A stretch of DNA of 64,000 nt from an uncultured Arenicella sp. (GCA_947499305.1 CANMNN010000020.1:1-64000), one strand, 5' to 3'. Shown: positions 7,556-17,319, counted from the stretch's first letter. The notes: generated by a model not told the origin, from the sequence alone. Program-made: numbers and translations.

Positions 7556-8686
7556 TTACTGCTGGGGCTGAGGGCGCACGCTAATCATTTGAGCATACTC
7601 CTGACCGTCTTGGTCAATAAGAATAACCTCAGCTTGGTCGCCAAGCTTCAGCTCTTGTTTAGGTTGAATCAGCATCATATGAATTCCTAAAGGCTCCAAC
7701 CTCACTGTTCCGTTTGCGGGTATTAGTAGAGAGTCCATATGTTGCATACTCGCGATTCCGTCTTCGACCAAGGTATTGTGAATCATACTGACCTCAAAAG
7801 CCTTGCTACTACTCTCTTCGACAATAATGTCTTGGTCGCTATTATTTCGAAGCACGAAATAGGCCGCCATGCTGCTTGCTCCTGGAGGAGCAGGGCGAAT
7901 CCAGGCATCCTCAAAACTAAGTTTGGGTAGCGTAGTCTCTTGCGTGATTTGGCTTGTATTGCTTTGAGTGGCTAAGCTCGGTTTGCTTGTTTTCGATATC
8001 GAAGTCCCGCTCGGTGATTTTTTTACGCCAGCATAGTTTGATAAAGCAATCAAATCAGAACTAATTGTAGATTCGACATGCGGCGCAGTTATTACGCCGG
8101 CATACTGCCCTTCAGGGTTAACCAGAATAATTGCCGCCCCGTGGTCTACATCATAACCACCGTTTGCGGTTTCTCCTGATTTGAAAAATAGAATGCCAAC
8201 ATTCTTTGCAAACGATTCAGTTGCTTTTAGAGGGGCTGAAACGCCTATGAATTCAGAGTCGAAAAATGGGACATAATTAGCTAAGCGCTCAGTCGTATCA
8301 CGCTCAGGGTCAACTGACACCATAATTACCTGATAGTTATGCCATACATCGGCCTCTACGAGATCGGCTTTAACCTGCTTTAAAGTGTGCATGGTGGTCG
8401 GGCAAACATCAGGGCAGTTGGTAAAACCAAAAAATAAAACGCTCCATTTGCCTTTAAACTGTTCGAGGCCAAACTCTTGACCATGGTGGTCGGTAAACTC
8501 AATGTCGACTAGAGGTTTGGTGTTCGGAAGCAGTATTGTCTTCTTAAACTCAGGTAATTTTGCCGGAGGCGCCTTTGAACTTTGAACTAATAAGCCCGAG
8601 CCAATCGCGACAATGGCGACCAGAATGAATAGAAAATAGGATTTACTGCTGGGCGTGTTCTGTTTGCTTGCTTGAAGTGGAAGCAT
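7556..8686 (-). CDS. Sco1/SenC domain fused to a PCu(A)C copper chaperone domain
   Basis: One 376-residue protein carries two copper-delivery domains. After an N-terminal membrane anchor (about 16-34, SYFLFILVAIVAIGSGLL) comes a thioredoxin-fold Sco domain (about 50-215) with C91-P-D-V-C95 and H182 in DVDHGAA, the three Cu ligands. A Ser/Thr/Lys-rich linker (about 222-252) leads to a PCu(A)C domain (about 255-372). That domain fits the H-x10-M-x21-H-x-M motif exactly with H303, M314, H336 and M338. In the families, PCu(A)C and Sco act together to load the CuA centre of cytochrome c oxidase at the periplasmic face. No oxidase gene lies in the window. Confidence 0.93.
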   Translation of the reverse strand: MLPLQASKQNTPSSKSYFLFILVAIVAIGSGLLVQSSKAPPAKLPEFKKTILLPNTKPLVDIEFTDHHGQEFGLEQFKGKWSVLFFGFTNCPDVCPTTMHTLKQVKADLVEADVWHNYQVIMVSVDPERDTTERLANYVPFFDSEFIGVSAPLKATESFAKNVGILFFKSGETANGGYDVDHGAAIILVNPEGQYAGVITAPHVESTISSDLIALSNYAGVKKSPSGTSISKTSKPSLATQSNTSQITQETTLPKLSFEDAWIRPAPPGASSMAAYFVLRNNSDQDIIVEESSSKAFEVSMIHNTLVEDGIASMQHMDSLLIPANGTVRLEPLGIHMMLIQPKQELKLGDQAEVILIDQDGQEYAQMISVRPQPQQ

Positions 8687-8890
8687 GATTAGGTCTCATT
8701 ACGATTACGAAAACGCGCTGATTATAACGGATTTGGTGTGTATTTTAGTGCATCAATGTAACTGTGATTTGAGATATCAAAGTATTTTTCTGCCTCTACT
8801 TTAGATGTACCTGCGCGAGTTGTTTACATATACTCATCAAATAAATTTTAAGCCTATTCGGCCCTGAACTACTTTTTGTCAAGAACAACT

Positions 8891-10018
8891 ATGACTGCAA
8901 ACTCGATACCTGAGCTGAATTCAGCATTAGACGACCGCGATTGGTCGCACATGCTGAGTAAGCTTAGCTACGCTAATAGCGTGCCCGAGGTGTCGGCCTT
9001 GATTAAGCACTGTCCAGAAGATTTTATTGTGATCGAGCAAATGGATGTTGAACCCAGCGGCGAAGGAGAACATATCTGGCTTGATATTAGTAAGGTTCGG
9101 CGCAACACTGATGCGGTTGCCAAGTCGCTAGCGCGGTTCGCAGGGGTGTCTAATCGAGATGTTGGCTATTCTGGAATGAAAGATTTTAACGCGGTGACCC
9201 GTCAATGGTTTAGCGTCTGGCGCCCGAAGGGTGAGCCTTTAGATTGGTCGTCTTATGAATTTGATGGCGTTGAGTTAAATCGGATTGTTAATCATTCGCG
9301 AAAAATTAAGCGCGGAACTCATCGTTCAAATCGTTTTGAAATTAGATTGGTCAATCTAATGAGCAATGAGCAAGCGCCGGACCCTCGATCAGCTCTAGAT
9401 CAACGATTAAATACTGTTCTAGAGCGGGGCGCACCGAACTATTTTGGTGCGCAGCGCTTTGGACGCAATGCTGGTAACATGCCGCAAGCGCTTGCGATGT
9501 TTCGCGGTAATAAAAAGGTAAAGGATAGAAGCCTACGCAGCATTTTATTATCGTCCGCTAGATCATGGCTATTCAATAGTGTTGTATCTCAACGTGTTAA
9601 AACAGATAGTTGGCAACGTTTATTTGTCGGGGAGCCAGCGAACCTTGATTCTACTAATAGCGTATTCACAGTGGTAGATGCTTCTATAGAAAATGAACGG
9701 CTAAGAGCGTTAGATATCCACCCTACTGCGCCACTTTGGGGGCAGGGCTTTCAGCCATTCGAGGAGTCTGCGGACGTTGATTTAGTAAACCTCGAAGATG
9801 AGGCATTGGCCGAATACTCTGAGTTAAAAAGCGGCTTAGAAACTGCTCGATTAGACTACCAGCGTCGGCCACTTCGAGTAATTGCAAAGGGGCTTAAGTG
9901 GCAATACGAGCAGGTTAATGATACTCAGCTTGACTGTATTTTGAGCTTTGAGTTGAACCGAGGGCAATTCGCCACCTCTATTCTTAGAGAACTTGTTATC
10001 GAGCGCGCTTCTCTATGA
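8891..10018 (+). CDS. truD: tRNA pseudouridine(13) synthase TruD
   Basis: TruD makes pseudouridine at position 13 of tRNA-Glu. The sequence shows PEDFIVIEQM near the N-terminus, the catalytic loop GYSGMKDFNAVTRQWFSV (the Asp is residue 98 from this start), the NYFGAQRFG segment and the closing LNRGQFATSILREL typical of the family. The frame can be extended to a TTG at 8876, but ATG 8891 is preferred and gives 375 residues. It overlaps pabB by 4 bp (ATGA), so the pair is translationally coupled. In enterics truD sits with the isoprenoid genes ispD/ispF; that context is absent here. Confidence 0.93.
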   Translation: MTANSIPELNSALDDRDWSHMLSKLSYANSVPEVSALIKHCPEDFIVIEQMDVEPSGEGEHIWLDISKVRRNTDAVAKSLARFAGVSNRDVGYSGMKDFNAVTRQWFSVWRPKGEPLDWSSYEFDGVELNRIVNHSRKIKRGTHRSNRFEIRLVNLMSNEQAPDPRSALDQRLNTVLERGAPNYFGAQRFGRNAGNMPQALAMFRGNKKVKDRSLRSILLSSARSWLFNSVVSQRVKTDSWQRLFVGEPANLDSTNSVFTVVDASIENERLRALDIHPTAPLWGQGFQPFEESADVDLVNLEDEALAEYSELKSGLETARLDYQRRPLRVIAKGLKWQYEQVNDTQLDCILSFELNRGQFATSILRELVIERASL

Positions 10019-11475
10019 CCGTTATTAGTACTGAGCTCGCTTACGTTGATAGTACAGATCTATTTGACAAGGTTGCTGATCAACCTTGGGCGATATTTCT
10101 CGATTCGGGTAAGTTATCGACATCAGAACAGCCTTTGCGGCATGGGAATTTTGATGTGCTCGCAATTAAACCAAAGTCGACCTTGGTATTCGACGGCAAG
10201 ATAACACATTTTCGTCACAGCTCACTTAAGGAGAGGCTCTATGGAGACCCTTTGGCGATACTGAAATCTGCGATCCCAGACCTTGAAAAAGAATCATTAC
10301 CAGAAGTGCCGTATATGCCTGGCGCACTGGGTTACTTTTCCTATGATTTAGCGCGAAGTTACGAGCATATCCCTAATTTGGCGGCCGATAATGAGCAATT
10401 GCCTATGATGGCGGTGGGCATTTATTGCGTCGTTGTGGTTATAGACCATCATCAGAAAAAGAGCTTCATCGTTCAGCTCGATGAGTCGACAGACACCCAA
10501 TCAGTCGCTGATGAATGGCGTGATTTGATCGACTGGAGTATAGAGTTTGAGCATGATATGGCTGATTTTGCTGACGAGTTCGAAGCGAATAAAAAGCGTA
10601 TAGAGCCTTATTTTACTGGGGGGCTACTGAGTAGTTTATTAGAAGATAGTATGCCGCGAGACGTTTACCGCAAGCGTTTCAAACAAGTCCGCGATTACAC
10701 AATTGCCGGCGATTGCTATCAAGTAAACTTAACTAAACAGTTCTCAGCGCAGGTTACGGGCGACGCCTGGTTAACTTATCGGTATTTGCGCGAACAAAGC
10801 CCAGCCCCATATGGCTGTTATATCAATTTGCCGTTTGCACAAGTTTTGTCTAATTCTCCAGAGAGCTTTATTCAATGTAGAAATCGTCAGGTTCTCACTA
10901 GCCCTATTAAAGGTACTCGGCCGCGTGTTCATGACAGTGATGCTGCGGATAAAGCGCAGGCTAATAGGTTACTCAATAGTCCCAAGGATCGAGCTGAGAA
11001 CTTGATGATTGTTGATTTGATGCGTAATGACCTGAGTCGTTGTTGTGAGTTCGGTAGCGTTAAAGTACCCAAACTTTTTGAGGTCCACAGTTTCGCCAAC
11101 GTACATCACTTAATAAGCACAGTCAGTGGGGTGCTCAAGCAAAACCTGAATGTTTTGGATTTATTTAAGGTGTGCTTTCCCGGTGGCTCGATTACCGGCG
11201 CTCCAAAAATCCGCGCGATGGAAATAATTGAAGAGCTCGAACCTCATCGTCGAGGACTTTATTGTGGAAGTATTGGCTACATCGGAATTGATGGAAGCCT
11301 CGAGACCAACATCGCAATTCGAACTATTGTTGTGAAAGATGGTGTAGCACGTTACTCGGCGGGCGGCGGTTTGGTGATCGATTCTGAGGTCGAAGACGAA
11401 TATCAGGAGTTGTTGGACAAGGCTAAAATGATGACAAAAGCTGTATTTAAGAATAAGCGACCATCGACTCAATAG
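10015..11475 (+). CDS. pabB: Aminodeoxychorismate synthase component I
   Basis: This 486-residue chorismate-binding enzyme of p-aminobenzoate/folate synthesis converts chorismate to 4-amino-4-deoxychorismate with a PabA amidotransferase. PabB rather than TrpE is indicated by the lysine in SPIKGTRPR (K299), the residue that attacks chorismate C2 in PabB. Other marks are LSNSPESF, KDRAENLMIVDLMRNDLSR and PGGSITGAPKIRAMEII. It overlaps truD by 4 bp and is followed by a 140-bp gap to relA. No pabA/trpG partner is encoded in the window. Confidence 0.94.
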   Translation: MTVISTELAYVDSTDLFDKVADQPWAIFLDSGKLSTSEQPLRHGNFDVLAIKPKSTLVFDGKITHFRHSSLKERLYGDPLAILKSAIPDLEKESLPEVPYMPGALGYFSYDLARSYEHIPNLAADNEQLPMMAVGIYCVVVVIDHHQKKSFIVQLDESTDTQSVADEWRDLIDWSIEFEHDMADFADEFEANKKRIEPYFTGGLLSSLLEDSMPRDVYRKRFKQVRDYTIAGDCYQVNLTKQFSAQVTGDAWLTYRYLREQSPAPYGCYINLPFAQVLSNSPESFIQCRNRQVLTSPIKGTRPRVHDSDAADKAQANRLLNSPKDRAENLMIVDLMRNDLSRCCEFGSVKVPKLFEVHSFANVHHLISTVSGVLKQNLNVLDLFKVCFPGGSITGAPKIRAMEIIEELEPHRRGLYCGSIGYIGIDGSLETNIAIRTIVVKDGVARYSAGGGLVIDSEVEDEYQELLDKAKMMTKAVFKNKRPSTQ

Positions 11476-11615
11476 ACTCAAATTGCATATCGGATTGCTT
11501 GTTTTTTAGGCAAATTGACGTGAATGCTGTTCTAGACTGCTGAAAAGAAGAAATAGCACTAAAAAATTTAGACTAAACACTTGTTTTGTTGGGGGACGAG
11601 CAGTAGGTTTAAGCG

Positions 11616-13850
11616 ATGGTTCTTGCAGCAGTAAAATCTCTATCCGAAATGGAATTGCCAGCCAACAACGTACCTCAGTGGTTGTTGGGGATTGGTCGTG
11701 GTCGGTCTGAACAAGACGTCCAGCGCATTGAAAAAGCCGCTTACTTCGCAATTGACGCGCACAGTGGTCAAAAACGTGCTTCTGGAGAAGACTACGTAAA
11801 TCACACCTTTGCAGTTGCCGCGATTGTGCATGAGCTAGGTCTTGACTCAGACGTGGTTATCGCGGCTTTGTTGCATGATACAGTTGAAGATACTGATGTT
11901 ACCTTGCTGGAGTTGGCGAAAAATTTTGGTAAAGACGTTGCTAACTTAGTTAACGGCGTGACAAAAATGGAAGTGATCCAAGAATTCACGGACACAGAGT
12001 CAGACCGTCGTAAGTCAAAGCAAGAAGCTAAAGCAGAGAGTTTGCGCAAAATGATGCTGGCAATGGTCGATGACGTTCGCGTTGTGCTAATCAAGCTTTG
12101 TGATCGGCTGCATAACATGCGTACCCTCGGCGCTGTCAAAACTGAAAAGCAAAAACGTGTTGCTACCGAAACTCTTGAAATTTTCTCGCCCCTGGCTAAT
12201 CGACTCGGTGTTTGGCAAATTAAGTGGGAGCTTGAAGATTTAAGCTTTCGGTACATCGAGCCCGATATTTATAAAACCATTGCTCGAAAATTATCTGAAC
12301 GGCGGGTTGATCGCCAGTCGTTTATCGACCAATTCATTGGCGATGTCGCGAGCCAACTTGCCGCTGAGAATGTTGATGCCGAGATTCGCGGTAGAGCAAA
12401 ACACATCTATAGCATCTGGTCGAAGATGCAGAAAAAAGGCTTAGAATTCGAACAACTGTTCGACGTTCGAGCGGTGAGAATCCTAGTTGACTCGGTTAAA
12501 GATTGTTATGCCGCCTTAGGGTCGATCCACACTAATTGGAAGTTTATCCCTGGGGAGTTCGACGATTATATCGCGACCCCTAAGGAGAATAACTATCGCT
12601 CAATTCACACAGCGGTAATTGGCCCAACGGGTAAGGTTGTTGAAGTTCAAATACGAACTCATGAAATGCATGAGTATAATGAACTCGGTATTGCCGCTCA
12701 TTGGCGTTATAAAGAAGGCGGTAATGACAACGACCAAGCGGTGAATAACAAAATCCTATGGTTGCGACAACTTCTAGAGTGGAAAGAAGAAGTTGCCGAC
12801 GCGAGCGAATTTGTCGATCGGGTTAAGGATGAAGTGTTTGAAGATCGTGTTTACGTCTTTAGCCCGAAGGGCAAAGTTGTTGATCTATCTTATGGCAGTA
12901 CACCGATCGATTTTGCCTACTCGATTCACACCGAAGTAGGCCACCGATGCCGAGGCGCAAAAGTTAATGGCAAGATGGTGCCACTAACCTACCGCTTAAA
13001 AACCGGCGAGCAGGTAAGTATTGTCACTGCCAAAACTGGTGGACCGAGCTTAGATTGGCTGGATCCCCATAAAGGCTATGTTAGAACACGCCGCGCGCGA
13101 TCTGGTATACAACACTGGTTTCGCCACGAGCACCGTGATGAAACCATCGCGCATGGACGAACAATTCTTGATCGAGAACTCGATCGTATGAACGTTAGTG
13201 ATGTGAACCTTGAGCAACTCGCCAAGAAGCTTAACGTGGAAGACGCCGAAGAGCTTTATTTTAAAATGGTTGATGGCTCGATCAAGCCAGGGCGAGCTGC
13301 TGCGATAGCGCAACGTATGCTAAAGCCCGAAAATTTGAGCGATGAAGAACAGCTCGAAATGACCTTTAAAGGTGGCCGAGCGGCTAATGACGATACCAAG
13401 CCAAGCGAGATGACCGTCCAAGGCGTTACCGATTTAATGACGTCACTCGCGAAGTGTTGTCAGCCGGTGCCGGGTGATAGAGTACTTGGCTTTGTTACTC
13501 GAGGCTCTGGCATAACTATTCATCGCGAAGAATGCCCAAATATTTTGTATCAAAAGCACCAGGCTGACGAGCGCGTAGTTGAAGTGAATTGGGGTCAAAA
13601 CCAAGAGCGCGTTTACCCAATGACCGTTCTGATTAACGCTTTTGATCGCAAAGGCCTATTGCGTGACGTATCTACAGTATTTGCCGATGAGAAGGTCAAC
13701 GTGCTCGAAATGAAAACGCGAACCGATGCTCAGAATCAATCGGTTCACATGGAAGTACTGGTTGAAGTCACAAGTTTTGAGGCAATGAGCCACTTGCTGG
13801 CAAAGCTAGATCATTTACCCAATGTTCTGTCGGTGAAGCGTAAAGTCTAG
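11616..13850 (+). CDS. relA: RelA/SpoT-family (p)ppGpp synthetase with an apparently intact HD hydrolase site
   Basis: Length is 744 residues, the same as E. coli RelA. In order: an HD domain (about 40-195), a synthetase domain (about 235-365) with EFDDYIATPK and YRSIHTAV, a TGS domain (about 410-470), a Cys-containing helical region (KCCQPVPGD) and a C-terminal ACT domain (about 665-744). The synthetase carries the EXDD motif (314-317) of ribosome-dependent RelA rather than the RXKD of bifunctional Rel/SpoT. Yet the hydrolase residues that are degraded in enteric RelA all look present: R54, H63, H87-D88, E91-D92, D163 and N167. It may therefore both make and degrade (p)ppGpp. The neighbours truD and pabB lie upstream on the same strand. 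Confidence 0.93.
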   Translation: MVLAAVKSLSEMELPANNVPQWLLGIGRGRSEQDVQRIEKAAYFAIDAHSGQKRASGEDYVNHTFAVAAIVHELGLDSDVVIAALLHDTVEDTDVTLLELAKNFGKDVANLVNGVTKMEVIQEFTDTESDRRKSKQEAKAESLRKMMLAMVDDVRVVLIKLCDRLHNMRTLGAVKTEKQKRVATETLEIFSPLANRLGVWQIKWELEDLSFRYIEPDIYKTIARKLSERRVDRQSFIDQFIGDVASQLAAENVDAEIRGRAKHIYSIWSKMQKKGLEFEQLFDVRAVRILVDSVKDCYAALGSIHTNWKFIPGEFDDYIATPKENNYRSIHTAVIGPTGKVVEVQIRTHEMHEYNELGIAAHWRYKEGGNDNDQAVNNKILWLRQLLEWKEEVADASEFVDRVKDEVFEDRVYVFSPKGKVVDLSYGSTPIDFAYSIHTEVGHRCRGAKVNGKMVPLTYRLKTGEQVSIVTAKTGGPSLDWLDPHKGYVRTRRARSGIQHWFRHEHRDETIAHGRTILDRELDRMNVSDVNLEQLAKKLNVEDAEELYFKMVDGSIKPGRAAAIAQRMLKPENLSDEEQLEMTFKGGRAANDDTKPSEMTVQGVTDLMTSLAKCCQPVPGDRVLGFVTRGSGITIHREECPNILYQKHQADERVVEVNWGQNQERVYPMTVLINAFDRKGLLRDVSTVFADEKVNVLEMKTRTDAQNQSVHMEVLVEVTSFEAMSHLLAKLDHLPNVLSVKRKV

Positions 13851-13865
13851 TACCTTTAGTTAGAG

Positions 13866-15539
13866 CTACTGACTAATAATTTGTTCAAATAGAGCGTAGT
13901 AAATATGCTCGCTGTAACCCTCCCGCACCTCGACTGTAGCATCCTTGAGTTGTGCTGCAATACGCTTCACTCCGCTTTGATTAATGCGAGCGTCTTCGCT
14001 CCCCCACCATAGAGTAACCGGCACATCTATTTTTCCGAGGTCAATATTTCTAGGCGATAGACAATGCACCATATCGTTAGCAATGCCTTCTACCCCTCTG
14101 CTGCTTCCTTGAATGAACCCATCAATCATTAGATTCACGGTTCCTTGTTTATGAAACTGTTCAACTTCTGCCGAGCCAATACTGTGTGTGAGCATCTTGC
14201 CGTAGTGTTGCGCTAGATTAAGCGTCACGCTTTTAAGCCATAGCTGGTAAATTTCTAGGGCTATTCGTTTCGACGCTTTGATCAACCTTGTAACAGGAGC
14301 GAAAATTCCGGTTAGGTAGCTTGTGTCATCAGGTTTGTTTACAAAAACTGGAGAGCAGAGGCTCAATTTGCGCATACGTTGATCGGCTTGAGCTGCGAAA
14401 TTTAACGCAACTGCTGAGCCTAAAACGCTGCCTAGTAATTGGTATTGTTGTATATCAAGTAGGTCAACGAACTCGTTTAGCATCGAATTCCATTTGCTCG
14501 GATCTGCATATGGAGTAAGACCATAACCAGGGCGGTCAGGAATAATAATACGTTTATTTTGTCGTTCACAAATCTCGCGATAATTGTGAGGGATACTCAC
14601 GCGGCTACCATAACCGTTGTGACAAAAAATAATCACATCACCGTCGGCAGGGCCATAGTCACGATAGGCAATTTGATGACCGTTTTTCAAACAAACAAAC
14701 TTGTCTTCGTTTTGTTGTTCTAAAAGAGGTAAGACCGACTCTCGTATACCGAAATATGTATCAAGAATTTGTGATTCGTCGGTAAGTGCCAAGTGAATAA
14801 TCTCGGCTTGAGAGGCGGTGTTAGTCTTGCGGTAGAGTGATTGAAGGTGGCTCTTGATTGTATTGCCCGATACGAAAGAGGTTTCCGCAAGCTGTTTAAT
14901 AGATTGACCGTGAATGAGCTTGACCAATACCGCTTGTTCTTTATCAGTGAGGTCGTAACGAGAAATGAATTCAGGGTTTAGCGCCTTATCACGGGCCGAT
15001 TGATCGACGACAAGAACCAAATAGTGAGTTGCTAGCGAACCATTAATTTCATTACGACTATGGATAGACCGTAGATATACTTGTTCATCGTTTTGGTCAA
15101 GATAATCCACTGCTGATAGACCACCATGATTTGCTTTGAGCGCGAGTTCTTGATTCTGTTTTGCGGTTAACTCAAGCTTTTTCATAACGCTTGGCTTTAG
15201 TCGATTAGACGTTTTGTTGACTAATAAATAGTTCAGTAAATGGTCGGCTGTTTTATTGTGGTATATCACTCGATAGGTACTGTCTAAAATCACCATCTTA
15301 AAACGGCCGTTATCGAGCAGTGAGCCAAATGCCATCATTGCTTCATTGGTGTTACTGATCCTGTTAAGTATCTGATCACCAATTTTTAACTCGGTGACAT
15401 TTTGGGGGTCGTCGATGTGAGCGCTGTCATCGAGGACCTGATTCATGACGTCAATATAGTCACTGTGCCAACGTTCAGGCGTACCAATAATTTTGTAAAC
15501 CAGATTGCTAAAACGTGTGTTGTCGTAACCCATACCCAA
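13866..15539 (-). CDS. LuxR-type regulator fused to an alpha/beta-hydrolase-like domain
   Basis: This 557-residue cytoplasmic protein has three parts. The N-terminal PAS-like region (about 60-180) includes MVILDSTYRVIYHNK. A LuxR-type helix-turn-helix follows (about 193-252; LTDKEQAVLVKLIHG, GNTIKSHLQSLYRKT). The C-terminal alpha/beta-hydrolase fold (about 280-557) has IFCHNGYGS, IIPDRPGYG and a closing His545 in YSEHIYYAL. The nucleophile elbow reads G-S-V-L-G (370-374), so Val372 replaces the catalytic serine. The hydrolase part is therefore more likely a ligand sensor than an enzyme. The HTH in the middle, rather than at the C-terminus, is unusual for LuxR proteins. It is convergent with relA (15 bp between stops). 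Confidence 0.85.
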   Translation of the reverse strand: MGMGYDNTRFSNLVYKIIGTPERWHSDYIDVMNQVLDDSAHIDDPQNVTELKIGDQILNRISNTNEAMMAFGSLLDNGRFKMVILDSTYRVIYHNKTADHLLNYLLVNKTSNRLKPSVMKKLELTAKQNQELALKANHGGLSAVDYLDQNDEQVYLRSIHSRNEINGSLATHYLVLVVDQSARDKALNPEFISRYDLTDKEQAVLVKLIHGQSIKQLAETSFVSGNTIKSHLQSLYRKTNTASQAEIIHLALTDESQILDTYFGIRESVLPLLEQQNEDKFVCLKNGHQIAYRDYGPADGDVIIFCHNGYGSRVSIPHNYREICERQNKRIIIPDRPGYGLTPYADPSKWNSMLNEFVDLLDIQQYQLLGSVLGSAVALNFAAQADQRMRKLSLCSPVFVNKPDDTSYLTGIFAPVTRLIKASKRIALEIYQLWLKSVTLNLAQHYGKMLTHSIGSAEVEQFHKQGTVNLMIDGFIQGSSRGVEGIANDMVHCLSPRNIDLGKIDVPVTLWWGSEDARINQSGVKRIAAQLKDATVEVREGYSEHIYYALFEQIISQ

Positions 15540-15920
15540 CTCCCCCTAGTGTTTCATTTTTTAACAGGCATCCTACTATTTGTCTCCTTTAGCGAAAGCT
15601 AAAGACTTTATGGCTTGCCGAAAATGTTCTGTTTAATTGTGATGCCAAGCATAAAGACAAGTTGTCCACTAAGCTTTAGAACTTTGGTTTAGTTGAAAGG
15701 TCGATGGTTTAGATCGCTGAAGTCTTCTTGGGTTGAAAAGCTTTGGAATAAAGAGAAGGAGTTTGCTTGAGGAATTGTTATACGAATGCTTAGAAATGCT
15801 AGGTAAATATGCGGTATTTAGTCTACTGATTGGCAAATCATAGCCACCACCAGGTATTTTTAGTAAACTTCGGCCCACCTAAATAGTTCACATTCCTATA
15901 CTTTTCTACGAGGATCTACC
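15540..15920. other. 381-bp intergenic region between the divergent LuxR-hydrolase gene and mdh
   Basis: It contains no gene I can support. One compact hairpin is visible: ctttagc (15587-15593), gaaa loop, gctaaag (15598-15604), with no T run after it. The mdh ribosome site ACGAGG lies about 8 bp before the mdh ATG. Promoters for both divergent genes must lie here, but I cannot place them with confidence. Confidence 0.5.
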
Positions 15921-16901
15921 ATGAAACAACCAGTTCGCGTTACCGTCACCGGTGCTGCTGGCCAAATCAGCTACGCATTACTTTTCCGCATCGCTTCTGG
16001 CGCTATGCTTGGCCAAGACCAGCCAGTGATCTTGCAATTATTGGAAATCACTCCAGCCATGGGCGCGCTTGAGGGCGTTGTTATGGAACTAAACGATTGC
16101 GCATTCCCGTTGCTGCAAGACGTAGTTACCTCAGATGACCCAGAAGTTGCATTTAAAGACGCAGATTATGCCTTGCTTGTTGGTGCACGCCCACGTGGAC
16201 CAGGGATGGAACGTAAAGATTTGCTTGAAGCCAATGCTGCAATCTTCTCAGTTCAAGGCAAAGCAATGAACAAAGTCGCTAGCCGCGACATTAAGGTTTT
16301 GGTTGTAGGCAACCCTGCGAACACAAACGCTTTAATCGCGTCGGCTAATGCTCCTGATTTAGATCCAGGCCAGTTTACTGCTATGATGCGTCTTGACCAC
16401 AACCGTTCATTGAGCCAGCTGGCCGAGAAAACCGGCGCTCATACAACTGAGATCAAACGTATGACGGTTTGGGGAAATCACTCAAATACTCAATATCCTG
16501 ATATCAGCAACGCGACCGTAAGTGGCAAAGCGGCATCTGATTTGGTTGACCAAGCTTGGTTAGAAGAAAACTTCATTCCAACTGTTCAAGAGCGTGGCGC
16601 GGCGATTATTAAAGCACGTGGCGCTTCAAGTGCAGCGTCAGCAGCGGCAGCTGCAATCGACCACATGCGTACCTGGGCTTTGGGCACGGCTGAAGGCGAT
16701 TGGGTTAGCATGGGCATTCCAAGTGATGGCAGCTACGATATCGAACCGGGCATCATGTTCTCTTACCCAGTTACGTGCAAAGACGGTAAGTACGAAATTG
16801 TACAAGGCTTGGAGATCAGCGAATTCAGTCGTTCTCGTATGGACGTCACTGAAAACGAGCTGCGAGAAGAGCGAGCGGCAATTGCTCACTTACTTGGCTA
16901 A
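15921..16901 (+). CDS. mdh: Malate dehydrogenase (NAD-dependent)
   Basis: A 326-residue malate dehydrogenase of the LDH/MDH superfamily interconverts malate and oxaloacetate in the TCA cycle. Marks are the Rossmann loop [19 protein letters not shown], the substrate loop with the Arg pair in [24 protein letters not shown], and catalytic His187 in [11 protein letters not shown]. The form with the long GAAGQI loop corresponds to the cytosolic-type MDH found in many proteobacteria. It has a good ribosome site, stands as a single gene and is followed by a strong terminator, consistent with high expression. Confidence 0.96.
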   Translation: MKQPVRVTVTGAAGQISYALLFRIASGAMLGQDQPVILQLLEITPAMGALEGVVMELNDCAFPLLQDVVTSDDPEVAFKDADYALLVGARPRGPGMERKDLLEANAAIFSVQGKAMNKVASRDIKVLVVGNPANTNALIASANAPDLDPGQFTAMMRLDHNRSLSQLAEKTGAHTTEIKRMTVWGNHSNTQYPDISNATVSGKAASDLVDQAWLEENFIPTVQERGAAIIKARGASSAASAAAAAIDHMRTWALGTAEGDWVSMGIPSDGSYDIEPGIMFSYPVTCKDGKYEIVQGLEISEFSRSRMDVTENELREERAAIAHLLG

Positions 16902-16936
16902 GCTTATTGTAAGCTAACTTAAGTAAAGCGTTTTAT

Positions 16937-16973
16937 AAAAGGCCATTGCAAGGTTTCTTGCGGTGGCCTTTTT
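16937..16973. terminator. Probable bidirectional terminator between mdh and the DUF1244 gene
   Basis: A 16-bp stem includes two G-T wobble pairs. The left arm starts aaaaggcca and the right arm ends tggccttttt, followed by further T. The complementary A run on the left gives a T run on the minus strand, so it can serve both convergent genes. Confidence 0.85.
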
Positions 16974-17001
16974 AATTTCAGCAGACGTTTTGAAGGAGAA
17001 T

Positions 17002-17286
17002 TTAAGTTTTTCGAGCGTTAAACGCCGCCATTTGCTCGGGCGTAGCTTCAGTTTGATGCTTCTCCTTCCACTCGGAGTAGGGCATTTTATAGACGATCTC
17101 CCTGGCTTGCTCTAAGTCTATTTCTTCACCTAAATCTTTCGCTGCAGCCGAATACCATTTAGCTAAACAATTACGACAAAAGTTCGCGAGGTTCATAAGG
17201 TCGATATTCTGCACATCTTTGCGGCTATCCAAGTGTTCTAGTAGTCGGCGAAACGCGGCTGCTTCAATTTCAGTTTGGTTGTTCAT
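17002..17286 (-). CDS. DUF1244 family protein
   Basis: A 94-residue soluble helical protein matching the DUF1244 pattern: FRRLLEHLDSRKDVQNIDLM followed by NLANFCRNCLAKWY, then REIVYKMPYSEWKEKHQ. The two cysteines in CRNC are conserved in the family. Function is unknown. It sits 33 bp after the flavodoxin-like gene on the same strand, so the two are probably one operon ending at the terminator at 16937. Confidence 0.9.
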   Translation of the reverse strand: MNNQTEIEAAAFRRLLEHLDSRKDVQNIDLMNLANFCRNCLAKWYSAAAKDLGEEIDLEQAREIVYKMPYSEWKEKHQTEATPEQMAAFNARKT

Positions 17287-17319
17287 GGTGTCTGGGTAGT
17301 AAAGTTGTAATGTATTCTA

